DNA of 36,393 bases from Chloroflexota bacterium (GTDB lineage Bacteria; Chloroflexota; Anaerolineae; UBA1429), in the NCBI GenBank assembly GCA_021372475.1, contig JAJFUJ010000012.1, forward strand, positions 1 to 36,393, read 5' to 3'. The position numbers were made by a program, and so were the translations under genes. Below, piece by piece: positions 16,720-24,461 of this stretch. The notes under the pieces are model-generated. The model ran no database searches. It was not told where the DNA came from and saw nothing but the letters and a program-made list of their open reading frames with translations. The first letter of the stretch is position 1. Every line of letters begins with the position of its first letter.

Positions 16720-17706
16720 TTAAAAGTAATTAATCATAGCTTCGAGTTCTTCGGCGCCGAAATACCCGCGAATGCGTAGGCGTGTCAATTCCCACAGGTT
16801 CGTGCTGCTATGCTCGATGCCCTGGGCTGTGGTTGTGCCGGCCCAATAACCGGCGGCCGGCAAGAGATCGATGACCATGCCGTTGTAAGCGCCGGAAGGA
16901 TAACACAGAATGCGCACTTCCTGGTGGGTGTGAGCTTCAATCGCCAGCCTTGAATCGCGCAGTTGGCTTTCGACATTTTCCTCGGAGAGCGTGCTTAGAT
17001 CAGGATGACTTACGCTGTGCGATTCGATGGAAATACCATGCTGGCTCATTTCAACAGCCATATCCCAGGTTACAAAGTTGATGTTGTTTTCATCCAGCAG
17101 GCTGGTGATGACAAATACCGTAGCTTTCATACCGTACTTGACCAGCAGCGGATAGGCATTGGTGTAGGCATCGCGGTAGCCGTCATCCAGGGTGATGATG
17201 ACCGGCTTGGGGGGGAGTTCATAGCCGGTCTGCAGCGCCAGCACCAGGTCTTCAAGGGTGATGGCCTCATAGCCGTTTTCTTGCAGCCAGATGAGATGCT
17301 CCTCGAATTTTTCGGGCGGCAGTGAAAGATCCAGGCGAACAGCGTCGGCATCCTCAGGCGGCGCTGAAATATAATGATACATCAGTATCGGCACACGTAT
17401 GGTACGCTCTACTCCGTCAGGTGTCGGCAGAGGGCGCGGAGTGGCGGTGGGCGTCGGCGCAGCCGTCGGCGCGGGGACCAGCGTCAGCGAGGCCGTTGCC
17501 GCAGGTTTAGGGGTGACCGTTGGATAGAGGGTAGCCATAATGCTAGCGACCGGGCTGCTTGTGGCAGAGGCCGGCGGTAGTGGGGGCGGCGTACGGGTTT
17601 GCAACGCTTGTACGCTGTTCATGCAGCCGGCGGTCCCCAGCAAAACAAGCAATACCAGCACGACTGGCGCTGCGCGGTGTAAGATGTGTAACACAGGTGC
17701 TTTCAT
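16720..17706 (-). CDS. Polysaccharide deacetylase lipoprotein (NodB domain)
   Basis: The 328-residue protein begins with a lipoprotein signal peptide ending in a lipobox (GTAGC, C28). A Pro/Thr/Ala-rich linker follows to about residue 100, then a NodB carbohydrate esterase 4 domain. Active-site elements are visible: TLDDG (D175, D176), HSVSH (metal ligands H231 and H235) and YPSGAY (270-275). It would remove N- or O-acetyl groups from a cell-surface glycan outside the membrane. It is the first gene of an operon with rqcH and a zincin. Its promoter appears to lie immediately upstream, with a very short leader and no clear ribosome binding site. Confidence 0.92.
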   Translation of the reverse strand: MKAPVLHILHRAAPVVLVLLVLLGTAGCMNSVQALQTRTPPPLPPASATSSPVASIMATLYPTVTPKPAATASLTLVPAPTAAPTPTATPRPLPTPDGVERTIRVPILMYHYISAPPEDADAVRLDLSLPPEKFEEHLIWLQENGYEAITLEDLVLALQTGYELPPKPVIITLDDGYRDAYTNAYPLLVKYGMKATVFVITSLLDENNINFVTWDMAVEMSQHGISIESHSVSHPDLSTLSEENVESQLRDSRLAIEAHTHQEVRILCYPSGAYNGMVIDLLPAAGYWAGTTTAQGIEHSSTNLWELTRLRIRGYFGAEELEAMINYF

Positions 17707-17721
17707 GAATCTAGTAAGCTG

Positions 17722-17749
17722 ACTATATGTATCCCTGTGCAGGTGTCAA
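17722..17749 (-). promoter_or_regulatory. Candidate promoter for the deacetylase-rqcH-zincin operon
   Basis: On the minus strand, TTGACA (17744-17749) and TATAGT (17722-17727) are 16 bases apart. The predicted start near 17715 leaves only about ten bases before the ATG at 17706, which has no Shine-Dalgarno site. Confidence 0.6.
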
Positions 17750-17767
17750 AGCGGAACCGTTGCAAGA

Positions 17768-17796
17768 TTGACTTAACGCAACCGCCGTGCTACAGT
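17768..17796 (+). promoter_or_regulatory. Candidate promoter for rsmD operon
   Basis: TTGACT (17768-17773) and TACAGT (17791-17796) are 17 bases apart. The predicted transcript start near 17803 lies just before the ribosome binding site GGAGGG (17805-17810), giving an unusually short leader. The match is moderate. Confidence 0.4.
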
Positions 17797-17813
17797 GTCG
17801 AGATGGAGGGACT

Positions 17814-18401
17814 ATGCGAGTTATTTCCGGCAGCGCCAAGGGCAGAAGGTTGGTACCAGTACCAGGGGAAACCACCCGCCCGATTACAGACCGCGTCAAG
17901 GAATCGTTGTTCGATATCCTGGCGGGCAGCGTAGCCGGGAGCGTCTGGCTGGATCTATTCGCTGGCACGGGGGGAGTGGGCATCGAGGCGCTCAGCCGCG
18001 GCGCATCGCGAGTGGTATTTATCGATCAAGTCCGCAAAGCGATCGACATTTTGCGCCGCAACCTCGAGATGACGAGCCTGCTTGAAGGCGCCGAAACGCG
18101 CAATATGGATGCCTTCCGCTACCTACGTCAGGCCCCGCAGCAGATGTTTGACTATATCTATGTCGCTCCGCCGCAATATGCTGATTTGTGGTCAAAAGCC
18201 CTCTCGATTATCGATGAGCGGCAGTTGCTGAAAGCGGGCGGGAATGTGATTGTGCAGATATATCCCAAAGAGCTGCATCCAGTGCAGCTTGAACATCTTT
18301 ACCAGGTGCAGGAACGCCGTTACGGCAGCACCCTGCTGGTCTTTTACGCTGCTAGGCAGGACAAAGCTGGCGAGGTAACGCTCAATGACAGCGCCGTATG
18401 A
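17814..18401 (+). CDS. rsmD: RsmD family RNA methyltransferase
   Basis: The 195-residue protein has the RsmD pattern: an N-terminal MRVISGSAKGRRL, then TRPITDRVKESLFDIL, then the S-adenosylmethionine loop LDLFAGTGGVGIEALSRGA (about residues 46-64). RsmD methylates N2 of G966 in 16S rRNA. The catalytic motif IV, normally DPPY or NPPF, reads APPQY here (A118-Y122), so the expected acidic or amide residue is missing. Activity or target may differ. I chose ATG 17814 because GGAGGG lies at the right distance; an ATG at 17787 adds nine unsupported residues. The end overlaps the DUF951 gene by 17 bases. Confidence 0.9.
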   Translation: MRVISGSAKGRRLVPVPGETTRPITDRVKESLFDILAGSVAGSVWLDLFAGTGGVGIEALSRGASRVVFIDQVRKAIDILRRNLEMTSLLEGAETRNMDAFRYLRQAPQQMFDYIYVAPPQYADLWSKALSIIDERQLLKAGGNVIVQIYPKELHPVQLEHLYQVQERRYGSTLLVFYAARQDKAGEVTLNDSAV

Positions 18402-18618
18402 GGTAGCAGTGGGCGATGTGGTCGAGCTGCGCAAGCTGCACCCGTGCGGCAGCAAAGTCTGGACCGTCACGCGCATCGGAGCCGACATCGGCATCAAGTG
18501 CCGGGGATGCGGTCGTCATGTGATGATAACGCGCCGTGACTTTTTCAAGAATACCAAGCGAGTGCTCAACCACGGAGCGCCGGTTGCGTCCCATCCACCG
18601 GAGGACCTCGATGGATAG
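18385..18618 (+). CDS. DUF951 domain-containing small protein
   Basis: The 77-residue protein matches the DUF951 pattern: VGDVVELRKLHPCGSKVWTV, then RIGADIGIKCRGCGRHVMI. Its three cysteines (PCG, KCRGC) suggest a small zinc-ribbon-like fold; members are about 60-75 residues. The biochemical role of the family is unknown. It overlaps rsmD by 17 bases upstream and mnmE by eight bases downstream. It is therefore part of a tightly coupled unit with an rRNA methyltransferase and a tRNA-modification GTPase, and a role near RNA or the ribosome is a reasonable guess. Confidence 0.9.
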   Translation: MTAPYEVAVGDVVELRKLHPCGSKVWTVTRIGADIGIKCRGCGRHVMITRRDFFKNTKRVLNHGAPVASHPPEDLDG

Positions 18619-19981
18619 CCTGGATGACACCATCGTTGCCATCGCGACACCCCCCGGCCGCGGCGGAATCGGTATTGTGCGCCTCAGTGGGCCGCGCGCT
18701 GTTGAAATCGCAACCAAGCTTTTTGCTCCCGCCCGAACGGCTGCCGCCTGGCAGCGCGAACCGCGCCGCATGATGCTTGGCAGCATCATCAAGCCCGATA
18801 GTGGAGAAGTCGTTGACCAGGCGCTGCTCTGCCTTATGCCGGCGCCGCGCAGCTATACGCGCCAGGATGTGGTCGAAATTCACGCGCACGGCGGGCCGCT
18901 GCCCCTGCGTCAGATTCTGCAGTTGTGTTTGCAAGGCGGCGCACGCCTGGCTAACCCGGGCGAATTTACGCTGCGCGCCTTTGTCAACGGCCGTATCGAC
19001 CTGGCGCAGGCGGAGGCTGTGCTGGATACCATCCAGGCCGAGACCGAGGCAGCGCTTCACGTGGCTCAGCGGCAGCTCGAGGGACATCTTTCTATGAAGG
19101 TCAAAGCATTGCGGCAGGAACTGCTGCAGATACTCGCTTACCTCCAGGCGCGCGCTGATTTTCCTGATGAGGATGTGCCGGAGCGCAATATTATCCCGGA
19201 TCTCGAACGTGCGGGTGCACAGCTTGGCGAATTGCTCAGCCAGGCGGGGCAGGGGATGCTTTACCGCCAGGGAGTGCGCACGGCCATCGTCGGCCGCCCG
19301 AATGTGGGCAAAAGCCGGCTGCTCAACTGCCTGGTGGGCGCTGACCGCGCGATCGTTACGAATATCCCCGGCACGACGCGCGATACCCTGAATGAAACCA
19401 TCGACCTTGACGGTATCCCTTTCGAGGTGATCGATACAGCCGGCATCACCCACAGTGCGAATCCTATCGAGGTGCTGGGTATAGAACGCAGCCGCAAAGC
19501 GGTCGCTCAGGCGGATCTGGTGCTGCTGGTGATAGATGCCAGCCAACCGTCATCGTATGCTGATTTGGATGTGGCTGCCCTGCTAGATGGCAAAAAGGCG
19601 CTGGTGGTGTTGAACAAGTCGGACCTCAATCCCCTTTATTCGTATGATGGCGTGCTCCCTGGGGTGCCGCACTTGGCGGTATCCGCACTCACCGGCGCTG
19701 GCTTGCGCGACCTGCGGCAGGAGATGGTCAGCCGGGTGCTCGCAGGGAATGTCTCGACCGGCCAGGAAGCGCTGGTCAGCAATCCGCGCCATCGGCAGGC
19801 GTTGGAAGGTGCCCAGGTCTGCCTGCAACACGTGCGTGAGGCGGCCGGCCAGGGTATATACCAGGATTTGTGGTCGATTGATCTTACGGAAGCGCTGCGC
19901 CTGCTAGGCGAAATAACCGGCGAAACGGCCAGTGATGAGTTGCTCACGATGATTTTCAGTGCTTTTTGTATCGGTAAATAA
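18611..19981 (+). CDS. mnmE: tRNA modification GTPase MnmE
   Basis: The 456-residue protein, together with MnmG, makes 5-carboxymethylaminomethyl (or related) uridine at tRNA wobble position 34. The N-terminal folate-binding domain begins DDTIVAIATPPGRGGIGIVRLSG. The helical domain is interrupted by a Ras-like G domain: G1 GRPNVGKS (228-235), G2/G3 region TNIPGTTRD (250-258) and DTAGI, and G4 NKSD. The C-terminus ends in CIGK, with the conserved cysteine (C453). ATG 18611 is preceded by GGAGG and matches the family start; a frame opening at 18536 would overlap DUF951 by far more. No mnmG lies in the window. Confidence 0.97.
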   Translation: MDSLDDTIVAIATPPGRGGIGIVRLSGPRAVEIATKLFAPARTAAAWQREPRRMMLGSIIKPDSGEVVDQALLCLMPAPRSYTRQDVVEIHAHGGPLPLRQILQLCLQGGARLANPGEFTLRAFVNGRIDLAQAEAVLDTIQAETEAALHVAQRQLEGHLSMKVKALRQELLQILAYLQARADFPDEDVPERNIIPDLERAGAQLGELLSQAGQGMLYRQGVRTAIVGRPNVGKSRLLNCLVGADRAIVTNIPGTTRDTLNETIDLDGIPFEVIDTAGITHSANPIEVLGIERSRKAVAQADLVLLVIDASQPSSYADLDVAALLDGKKALVVLNKSDLNPLYSYDGVLPGVPHLAVSALTGAGLRDLRQEMVSRVLAGNVSTGQEALVSNPRHRQALEGAQVCLQHVREAAGQGIYQDLWSIDLTEALRLLGEITGETASDELLTMIFSAFCIGK

Positions 19982-19992
19982 AGGGGGAGCCT

Positions 19993-21069
19993 TTGCGTCT
20001 GGCAATTATCTGCTCATTTCTCAACCAGTACGGCGGTGCGGAACGCGTGCTCGAGGTGCTGCACCGGATGTACCCGGACGCGCCATTTTATACCTCAGTT
20101 TACCGTCCCGAGGCATTCCCTGAAACGGACCGTGGCTGGGATGTGCGCACCTCGTTCGTGAACCGCCTGCCGATGGCCAAACGCCGGCCGCAGTTATATC
20201 TGGCGCAGTACCCGCAGGCTTTCGAGAGCTTTGATTTGCGGGCTTTTGATACCGTACTGAGCGTAACTAGCTCGTTTGCCCACGGCGTCATCACCTCATC
20301 CGAGACTCGCCATATCTGCTACTGCCTGACGCCAACCCGCTTCCTGTGGAACTACCCTGCCTATATTGAGCGTGAGGGAATCGGCCGCCTGGCACGCGCA
20401 GTTCTGCAGCGCTCTCTCAAGCACCTGCGCATGTGGGACCGCTTGGCTGCCGACCGCGTGGATGAGTTTGTGGCAATCTCGCGTACCGTGCAGCAGCGCA
20501 TCGCCAAGATATACCGGCGCGATTCAACCATCCTTTACCCGCCAGTACAGATTGGCAAACTCGAGTCGCCTCAAGAGCCGGAGGATTACTACCTGATTGT
20601 CTCGCGTCTGATTCCTTACAAACGCATCGACCTGGCCGTCGAAGCCTTCAACCGGCTCGGTTTGCCGCTCTATATCGCCGGTGAGGGTCGCGATAAGCAA
20701 AAATTGCAGGCAATGGCCAAACCCAATATTCGCTTTCTCGGTTACTGCTCGGATGATGAAAAACGCCGTCTGATGGCGCGCTGCAGGGCGTTCATCTTCC
20801 CGGGTGAGGAGGATTTTGGGCTGGCGCCGCTCGAGGCGATGGCAATGGGGCGGCCGGTAATAGCTTATGCGGCCGGTGGTGCGCTTGATACTGTATTGGA
20901 TAAGCAAACCGGGGCCTTTTTTACGGAACCGACCCCGGGTTCTCTGGCGCAGGCTGTCACTACCCTGGATACAGCCAGCTTTGACCCGCCAGCTATCCAG
21001 CAGCACGCTTTGCAGTTCGACGAGAGCGTCTTTAGCGCTGGCTTGAGGGCTATTCTGGAAAAGCGCTAG
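19993..21069 (+). CDS. GT4-family glycosyltransferase
   Basis: The 358-residue protein is a GT-B glycosyltransferase. The N-terminal domain opens with RLAIICSFLNQYGGAERVLEVL. The C-terminal nucleotide-sugar site contains SRLIPYKRIDLAVEAFN and the E-x7-E motif PGEEDFGLAPLEAMAMGRPVIAY. These features resemble mannosyltransferases of the WbaZ type, which add a sugar to a lipid-linked or surface glycan using a nucleotide-sugar donor at the inner membrane face. The start is TTG at 19993, with AGGGGGAG upstream, 12 bases after the mnmE stop. It converges with the second deacetylase operon. The exact donor and acceptor are not evident. Confidence 0.92.
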   Translation: MRLAIICSFLNQYGGAERVLEVLHRMYPDAPFYTSVYRPEAFPETDRGWDVRTSFVNRLPMAKRRPQLYLAQYPQAFESFDLRAFDTVLSVTSSFAHGVITSSETRHICYCLTPTRFLWNYPAYIEREGIGRLARAVLQRSLKHLRMWDRLAADRVDEFVAISRTVQQRIAKIYRRDSTILYPPVQIGKLESPQEPEDYYLIVSRLIPYKRIDLAVEAFNRLGLPLYIAGEGRDKQKLQAMAKPNIRFLGYCSDDEKRRLMARCRAFIFPGEEDFGLAPLEAMAMGRPVIAYAAGGALDTVLDKQTGAFFTEPTPGSLAQAVTTLDTASFDPPAIQQHALQFDESVFSAGLRAILEKR

Positions 21070-21090
21070 CCGCAACCGGGCTTGGCTGGC

Positions 21091-22311
21091 TTAGCGGCTG
21101 CCCTTGGTGTACAGGAACTTGCCCAGGTTACCGTTGACGGTCTCGATGAACTGTTCCAGGGTCATGCTGTAATCGATCTGTAGTCGGTTCAAGCGATAGG
21201 GCTCCGCAGGTTCCTGATAGCCGACCGGATTGAGCGTTACTGCGCTGGTGAAACCGGCTGCCTGCACCTCGGCCACAGTCTCATCGCCGTAAGCGCCGAA
21301 CGGATAACTGAACGAATCGAGCTTGACACCCAGTTGAGCCTCTATCTCATCGCGTGCATCAAAAACCTCATGGTGCAGGTCTTCGGGTGAAAGCTCATAC
21401 ATGCTGTAATGGCTGTAGCTGTGGCAGCCTACCCACATCCCTTGCGCTACCAGCTCACGCAGTTGATCCCAAACCAGGTAATCTGTCTCACTCCCATATG
21501 TCGGGAATGCAGCTACGATATATACCACTGGCCTCAACCCGGTCTCCAGGAAGACCGGCCAGGCACGCGTGAGCAAACTCACCCAGCCGTCATCCATCGA
21601 GATAATGACCGGTTTCGAAGGCAGCGGGGCGCCGCCAAAGTAGTCGATGAGCTGCTGCGGGCTGATGCTGTGCCAGCCGTTATCTCGCAGGTAATGCATC
21701 TGCTCGGTAAAGGCCGTCTCACGCACTGTCCAGGCAAGCTGTTCTTCGCTGACCTGGCTTGCGTCCTCAAAATCCTTGATGTTGTGGTACATCAGGATCG
21801 GCACCGGCACACCATAGCCCCCCGTCTCGAAGCTCAGGTTGTAAGGCTCTCCCATTACTACGCCCGATAGGCTGCGCACCCCGGGTAAAACAGTCAACTC
21901 GTACATATCGGCGGTCCACCCGCCGGCAGCAATAATAACTGCTCGGTCGGGCGCTTCCCAGCCGACGGCGACTTCAATTGCGGGGGTGAGAATCAAGCTG
22001 TCCTGTAGAGAAGCCTGGTCCATCGGTTGGTCGAACACCAGCACGATGGGGCGGTCGCCTTGCATTGTCAGGTCGCCACTAATCGGGTTGCTGGCGGTTA
22101 CTTGAGGCGGTGTCCCCGGGGTTGGGCTGGGTTCAGGCGTCGCCGAGGGTTCCGGCGTAGGAGAAGCCTGCGAGGTGAATGTGGCAACCGGAGTCGAAGT
22201 TGCACTTATTTCCGTCGGCGCTGTGGGGGCTTCCGATGTGCGCGTGCACGCCAGAAGGGTAGGTGCAAGCAGACAAACCGCTATCACAAAGGGTATCAAA
22301 TGACGTTTCAT
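21091..22311 (-). CDS. Polysaccharide deacetylase lipoprotein with Ig-like domain
   Basis: I place the start at 22311 (406 residues), where a lipoprotein signal peptide with lipobox LLAC (C22) begins and GGAG lies upstream; an ATG at 22368 would lie inside the preceding gene. A Pro/Thr/Glu linker (about residues 25-70) leads to a bacterial Ig-like domain (about 70-165; PIVLVFDQPMD, YELTVLPGV). A NodB carbohydrate esterase domain follows: SMDDG with D240-D241, HSYSH with H297 and H301, and YPFGAYG. It would deacetylate an extracellular glycan while tethered to the membrane lipid. It is the last gene of an operon with an MFS transporter and a PIG-L deacetylase. Confidence 0.92.
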   Translation of the reverse strand: MKRHLIPFVIAVCLLAPTLLACTRTSEAPTAPTEISATSTPVATFTSQASPTPEPSATPEPSPTPGTPPQVTASNPISGDLTMQGDRPIVLVFDQPMDQASLQDSLILTPAIEVAVGWEAPDRAVIIAAGGWTADMYELTVLPGVRSLSGVVMGEPYNLSFETGGYGVPVPILMYHNIKDFEDASQVSEEQLAWTVRETAFTEQMHYLRDNGWHSISPQQLIDYFGGAPLPSKPVIISMDDGWVSLLTRAWPVFLETGLRPVVYIVAAFPTYGSETDYLVWDQLRELVAQGMWVGCHSYSHYSMYELSPEDLHHEVFDARDEIEAQLGVKLDSFSYPFGAYGDETVAEVQAAGFTSAVTLNPVGYQEPAEPYRLNRLQIDYSMTLEQFIETVNGNLGKFLYTKGSR

Positions 22312-22336
22312 TCCGTAATCTCCAGACTTGCTCTGC

Positions 22337-23038
22337 CTAAAGCCGGATATGCTTAAAGGCCTCCGCAAACGTGTAACCCAAGGCTTGCCCCGTTTCCTGG
22401 GCAGCAGCGCGGATGTGCTCTCCGATCGCTTCGATCCGCCCGTTTACCTGGCTGTCGTGCTGGCTCAGGGCGGCGATGCGCCGATCGATCGAACCGCTCA
22501 CATCTTCCCAATAATCGGCATTCTCCGTCCAAAACAAATAGACGTCGTTCACGCGCCAGGGTTCCTCCCCTAACAATTGTTCGGGGAAGATATACCATTC
22601 GCGGGCGGCATAGATGGCGTCCAGCGCGACCATGCCGGCTGCGCGGTGGTCCGGGTGGAGTTGATAGCGGCGGAAGGGATCGATCGCCAGCACAGCATCG
22701 GGCTTGAATCGGCGAATCCAGCCGCAGACCTGGCGCCGCAGCTCAAGCGTGTTCTCCAGCAATCCGTCAGGGTAATGAAGAAAGGTAACTTCATGTACGC
22801 CTAGCTCGCATGCGGCGGCGCGCTGTTCCAGCTCGCGTTGGGCGGCCACCACGCCGGGATGTTTGGACGAATCATGGCTGCCTTTATCACCGCTGGTTAG
22901 GAGCAGGTAATCGATTCGGCGTCCCATCGCAGCCCATTTGGCTACGGTAGCAGCGCAGCCGAACTCTGGGTCGTCCGGATGGGCGCCAATCACGAGAACA
23001 CGTTGTATAGTATCTGGTTCGTTCACTTCAGGCCTCAT
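22337..23038 (-). CDS. PIG-L family (LmbE-like) deacetylase
   Basis: The 233-residue protein has the PIG-L zinc site: AHPDDPEFG (H20, D23) near the N-terminus and HPDH (128-131) in the second half, in a Rossmann-like fold. Members remove N-acetyl groups from GlcNAc-containing conjugates, such as GlcNAc-phosphatidylinositol or mycothiol precursors, or act on other amides. It has no signal peptide, so it acts in the cytoplasm. Its start overlaps the end of the upstream MFS gene by 11 bases, and the secreted deacetylase gene starts 26 bases after its stop. The substrate is not evident, though the context suggests an N-acetyl sugar. Confidence 0.92.
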   Translation of the reverse strand: MRPEVNEPDTIQRVLVIGAHPDDPEFGCAATVAKWAAMGRRIDYLLLTSGDKGSHDSSKHPGVVAAQRELEQRAAACELGVHEVTFLHYPDGLLENTLELRRQVCGWIRRFKPDAVLAIDPFRRYQLHPDHRAAGMVALDAIYAAREWYIFPEQLLGEEPWRVNDVYLFWTENADYWEDVSGSIDRRIAALSQHDSQVNGRIEAIGEHIRAAAQETGQALGYTFAEAFKHIRL

Positions 23039-24326
23039 TTACAGGGGTAGGGATTGGCTCTTCACGAGCGGGGCGCACAGGTAACAAATAAAAGGTGGCT
23101 GCTCCAATTACGCGTAAGGTGCCGCCGATGAGCAGCGTCGGGATGATGCCGATTGCGTTGGCTATCGCTACACCAATCAATGGCGCAATAAATGCGCCAA
23201 CGTTCATCACCGCCGAATAAAGAGCGGTCGCCGTATATTTTTGCTCGGGGGGAAGCAGCCCGAACCATATAACGCTATGGCTCAAGTCAACACCCGGGCT
23301 GACTGCATTGACAAAAAACGCTGCAAACAGGATAAACGTCAGATTGGGTACCAATGCTACCAGAAACGGGAAGATAATAACCAGTGGCAGCGCAATCAAC
23401 AAGGTTCTGGATTCGCCAATGCGCCGAATGACCCTTCTCCACAACCAATAGCCGACTATTACGCCGATATAGGCCAAGGTATTGAGCATTCCCAGCCAAC
23501 CGTCGCTGGCCCCCAGTTGCTTCACGTACAAGATAATATAGAGTGGGCTGATCATCCAGGCGCCAAAGCTCAATAAAAAGGTGTTGATGGTAATGCGCAG
23601 AAACATCGGGTTATGGCGCATCATGCCAGCGAGGTCGCGTAAGGTGCCTGTCTGGTGTTCCTGAGATTTCGTTTGGCTAACCTTTCTAGCCGGGATCCTG
23701 AGTTGCGACACCAGATAGATGCTAATTATCCCGCCGGCCAGGCCAAAAAGGTAGAGAATTTGATAATTCAGCGGAAACCGAATCGATACCAACCAGCGTC
23801 CTGCCAGGAAAACCAATGGGGCTATGGTCAGGCTTGAAATAATGGCGCGCCACGAGATAACCGTTGAACGCGAACGCACCGGGATAATCTCTGAGAACAT
23901 TGGGTTCCAGGCGGTGGAGAAAAAAGCCGAGAAAGCGGTCATGATCACCAATATGGCAACCGTAACTTCTGGCAGGAATTTCTGCGTAAAAAACGGGAGA
24001 ATTGCGATAACGAGATAACCGATGCGCGCCAGGGTTAAACTGCCCAGCAGCCAGGGCATCAGCTTGGTTTTACGTTCCAGAATGCGCGCAGAGGGCATAT
24101 AGACTATCGCGGCAATTAGCGCCGGGATAGATGATAATAAGCCTACCAAGGTGTTGGAACCACCCAGACGCAATACATACGCCCCGTTGAATGAAGCTGC
24201 AACGGTTAAGAGGGAAGCAAAGGCCAGTTCGATATAAAGCAAAGCGACATTGCGTTCGTCGGTATATTGGTCGCCGGCTTTGCCCGAGAGTAAAAGCCGA
24301 AGCTTGCCCAGCACCTGCCTGGTCAT
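23028..24326 (-). CDS. MFS transporter
   Basis: The 432-residue protein has about 12 membrane helices. A central hydrophilic loop of about 30 residues (RIPARKVSQTKSQEHQTG) separates the halves, as in major facilitator superfamily members. An N-terminal cytoplasmic stretch of about 25 residues (LRLLLSGKAGDQYTDERNV) precedes helix 1. A basic loop after helix 2 (SARILERKTKLMP) fits the MFS motif A position. The start follows GGAAGG with good spacing. It is the first gene of an operon with PIG-L and NodB deacetylases, so transport of a glycan or glycoconjugate is possible; no substrate signature is seen. Confidence 0.88.
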   Translation of the reverse strand: MTRQVLGKLRLLLSGKAGDQYTDERNVALLYIELAFASLLTVAASFNGAYVLRLGGSNTLVGLLSSIPALIAAIVYMPSARILERKTKLMPWLLGSLTLARIGYLVIAILPFFTQKFLPEVTVAILVIMTAFSAFFSTAWNPMFSEIIPVRSRSTVISWRAIISSLTIAPLVFLAGRWLVSIRFPLNYQILYLFGLAGGIISIYLVSQLRIPARKVSQTKSQEHQTGTLRDLAGMMRHNPMFLRITINTFLLSFGAWMISPLYIILYVKQLGASDGWLGMLNTLAYIGVIVGYWLWRRVIRRIGESRTLLIALPLVIIFPFLVALVPNLTFILFAAFFVNAVSPGVDLSHSVIWFGLLPPEQKYTATALYSAVMNVGAFIAPLIGVAIANAIGIIPTLLIGGTLRVIGAATFYLLPVRPAREEPIPTPVNEA

Positions 24327-24365
24327 CAGTTACACCTTCCGCGAATATTCGAGCAGAAGTATAGC

Positions 24366-24393
24366 ATAATAGTATTAGCGCGCTCAAGCGCAA
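24366..24393 (-). promoter_or_regulatory. Candidate promoter for the MFS-PIG-L-deacetylase operon
   Basis: On the minus strand, TTGCGC (24388-24393) and TATTAT (24366-24371) are separated by 16 bases. A transcript would start near 24359, about 33 bases before the MFS start codon. Confidence 0.45.
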
Positions 24394-24404
24394 ATCACAG
24401 TATC

Positions 24405-24432
24405 TTGTGCACGCCTGGGCGCGTGATATAAT
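24405..24432 (+). promoter_or_regulatory. Candidate promoter for proBA
   Basis: TTGTGC (24405-24410) and TATAAT (24427-24432) are 16 bases apart. A second TATAAT sits at 24434-24439 in the same AT-rich run. The transcript would begin about 20 bases before the proB start. Confidence 0.6.
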
Positions 24433-24461
24433 ATATAATACAAATAGTAAAACGGAGTTGG

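Noticed and set aside
17431-17640. Low-complexity Pro/Thr/Ala coding stretch that looks repetitive in DNA
   Set aside because: It is the linker between the lipobox and the NodB domain and is not a DNA repeat or CRISPR array.
18566-19546. Minus-strand open frame of 326 codons within mnmE
   Set aside because: It is antisense to the conserved G domain of mnmE and has no start signal or motif.
21068-21099. Weak inverted repeat (AGCCGC / GCGGCT) between the GT4 gene and the second deacetylase
   Set aside because: The stem is only six pairs with a 20-base loop and no T-run, which is not enough for a terminator call.
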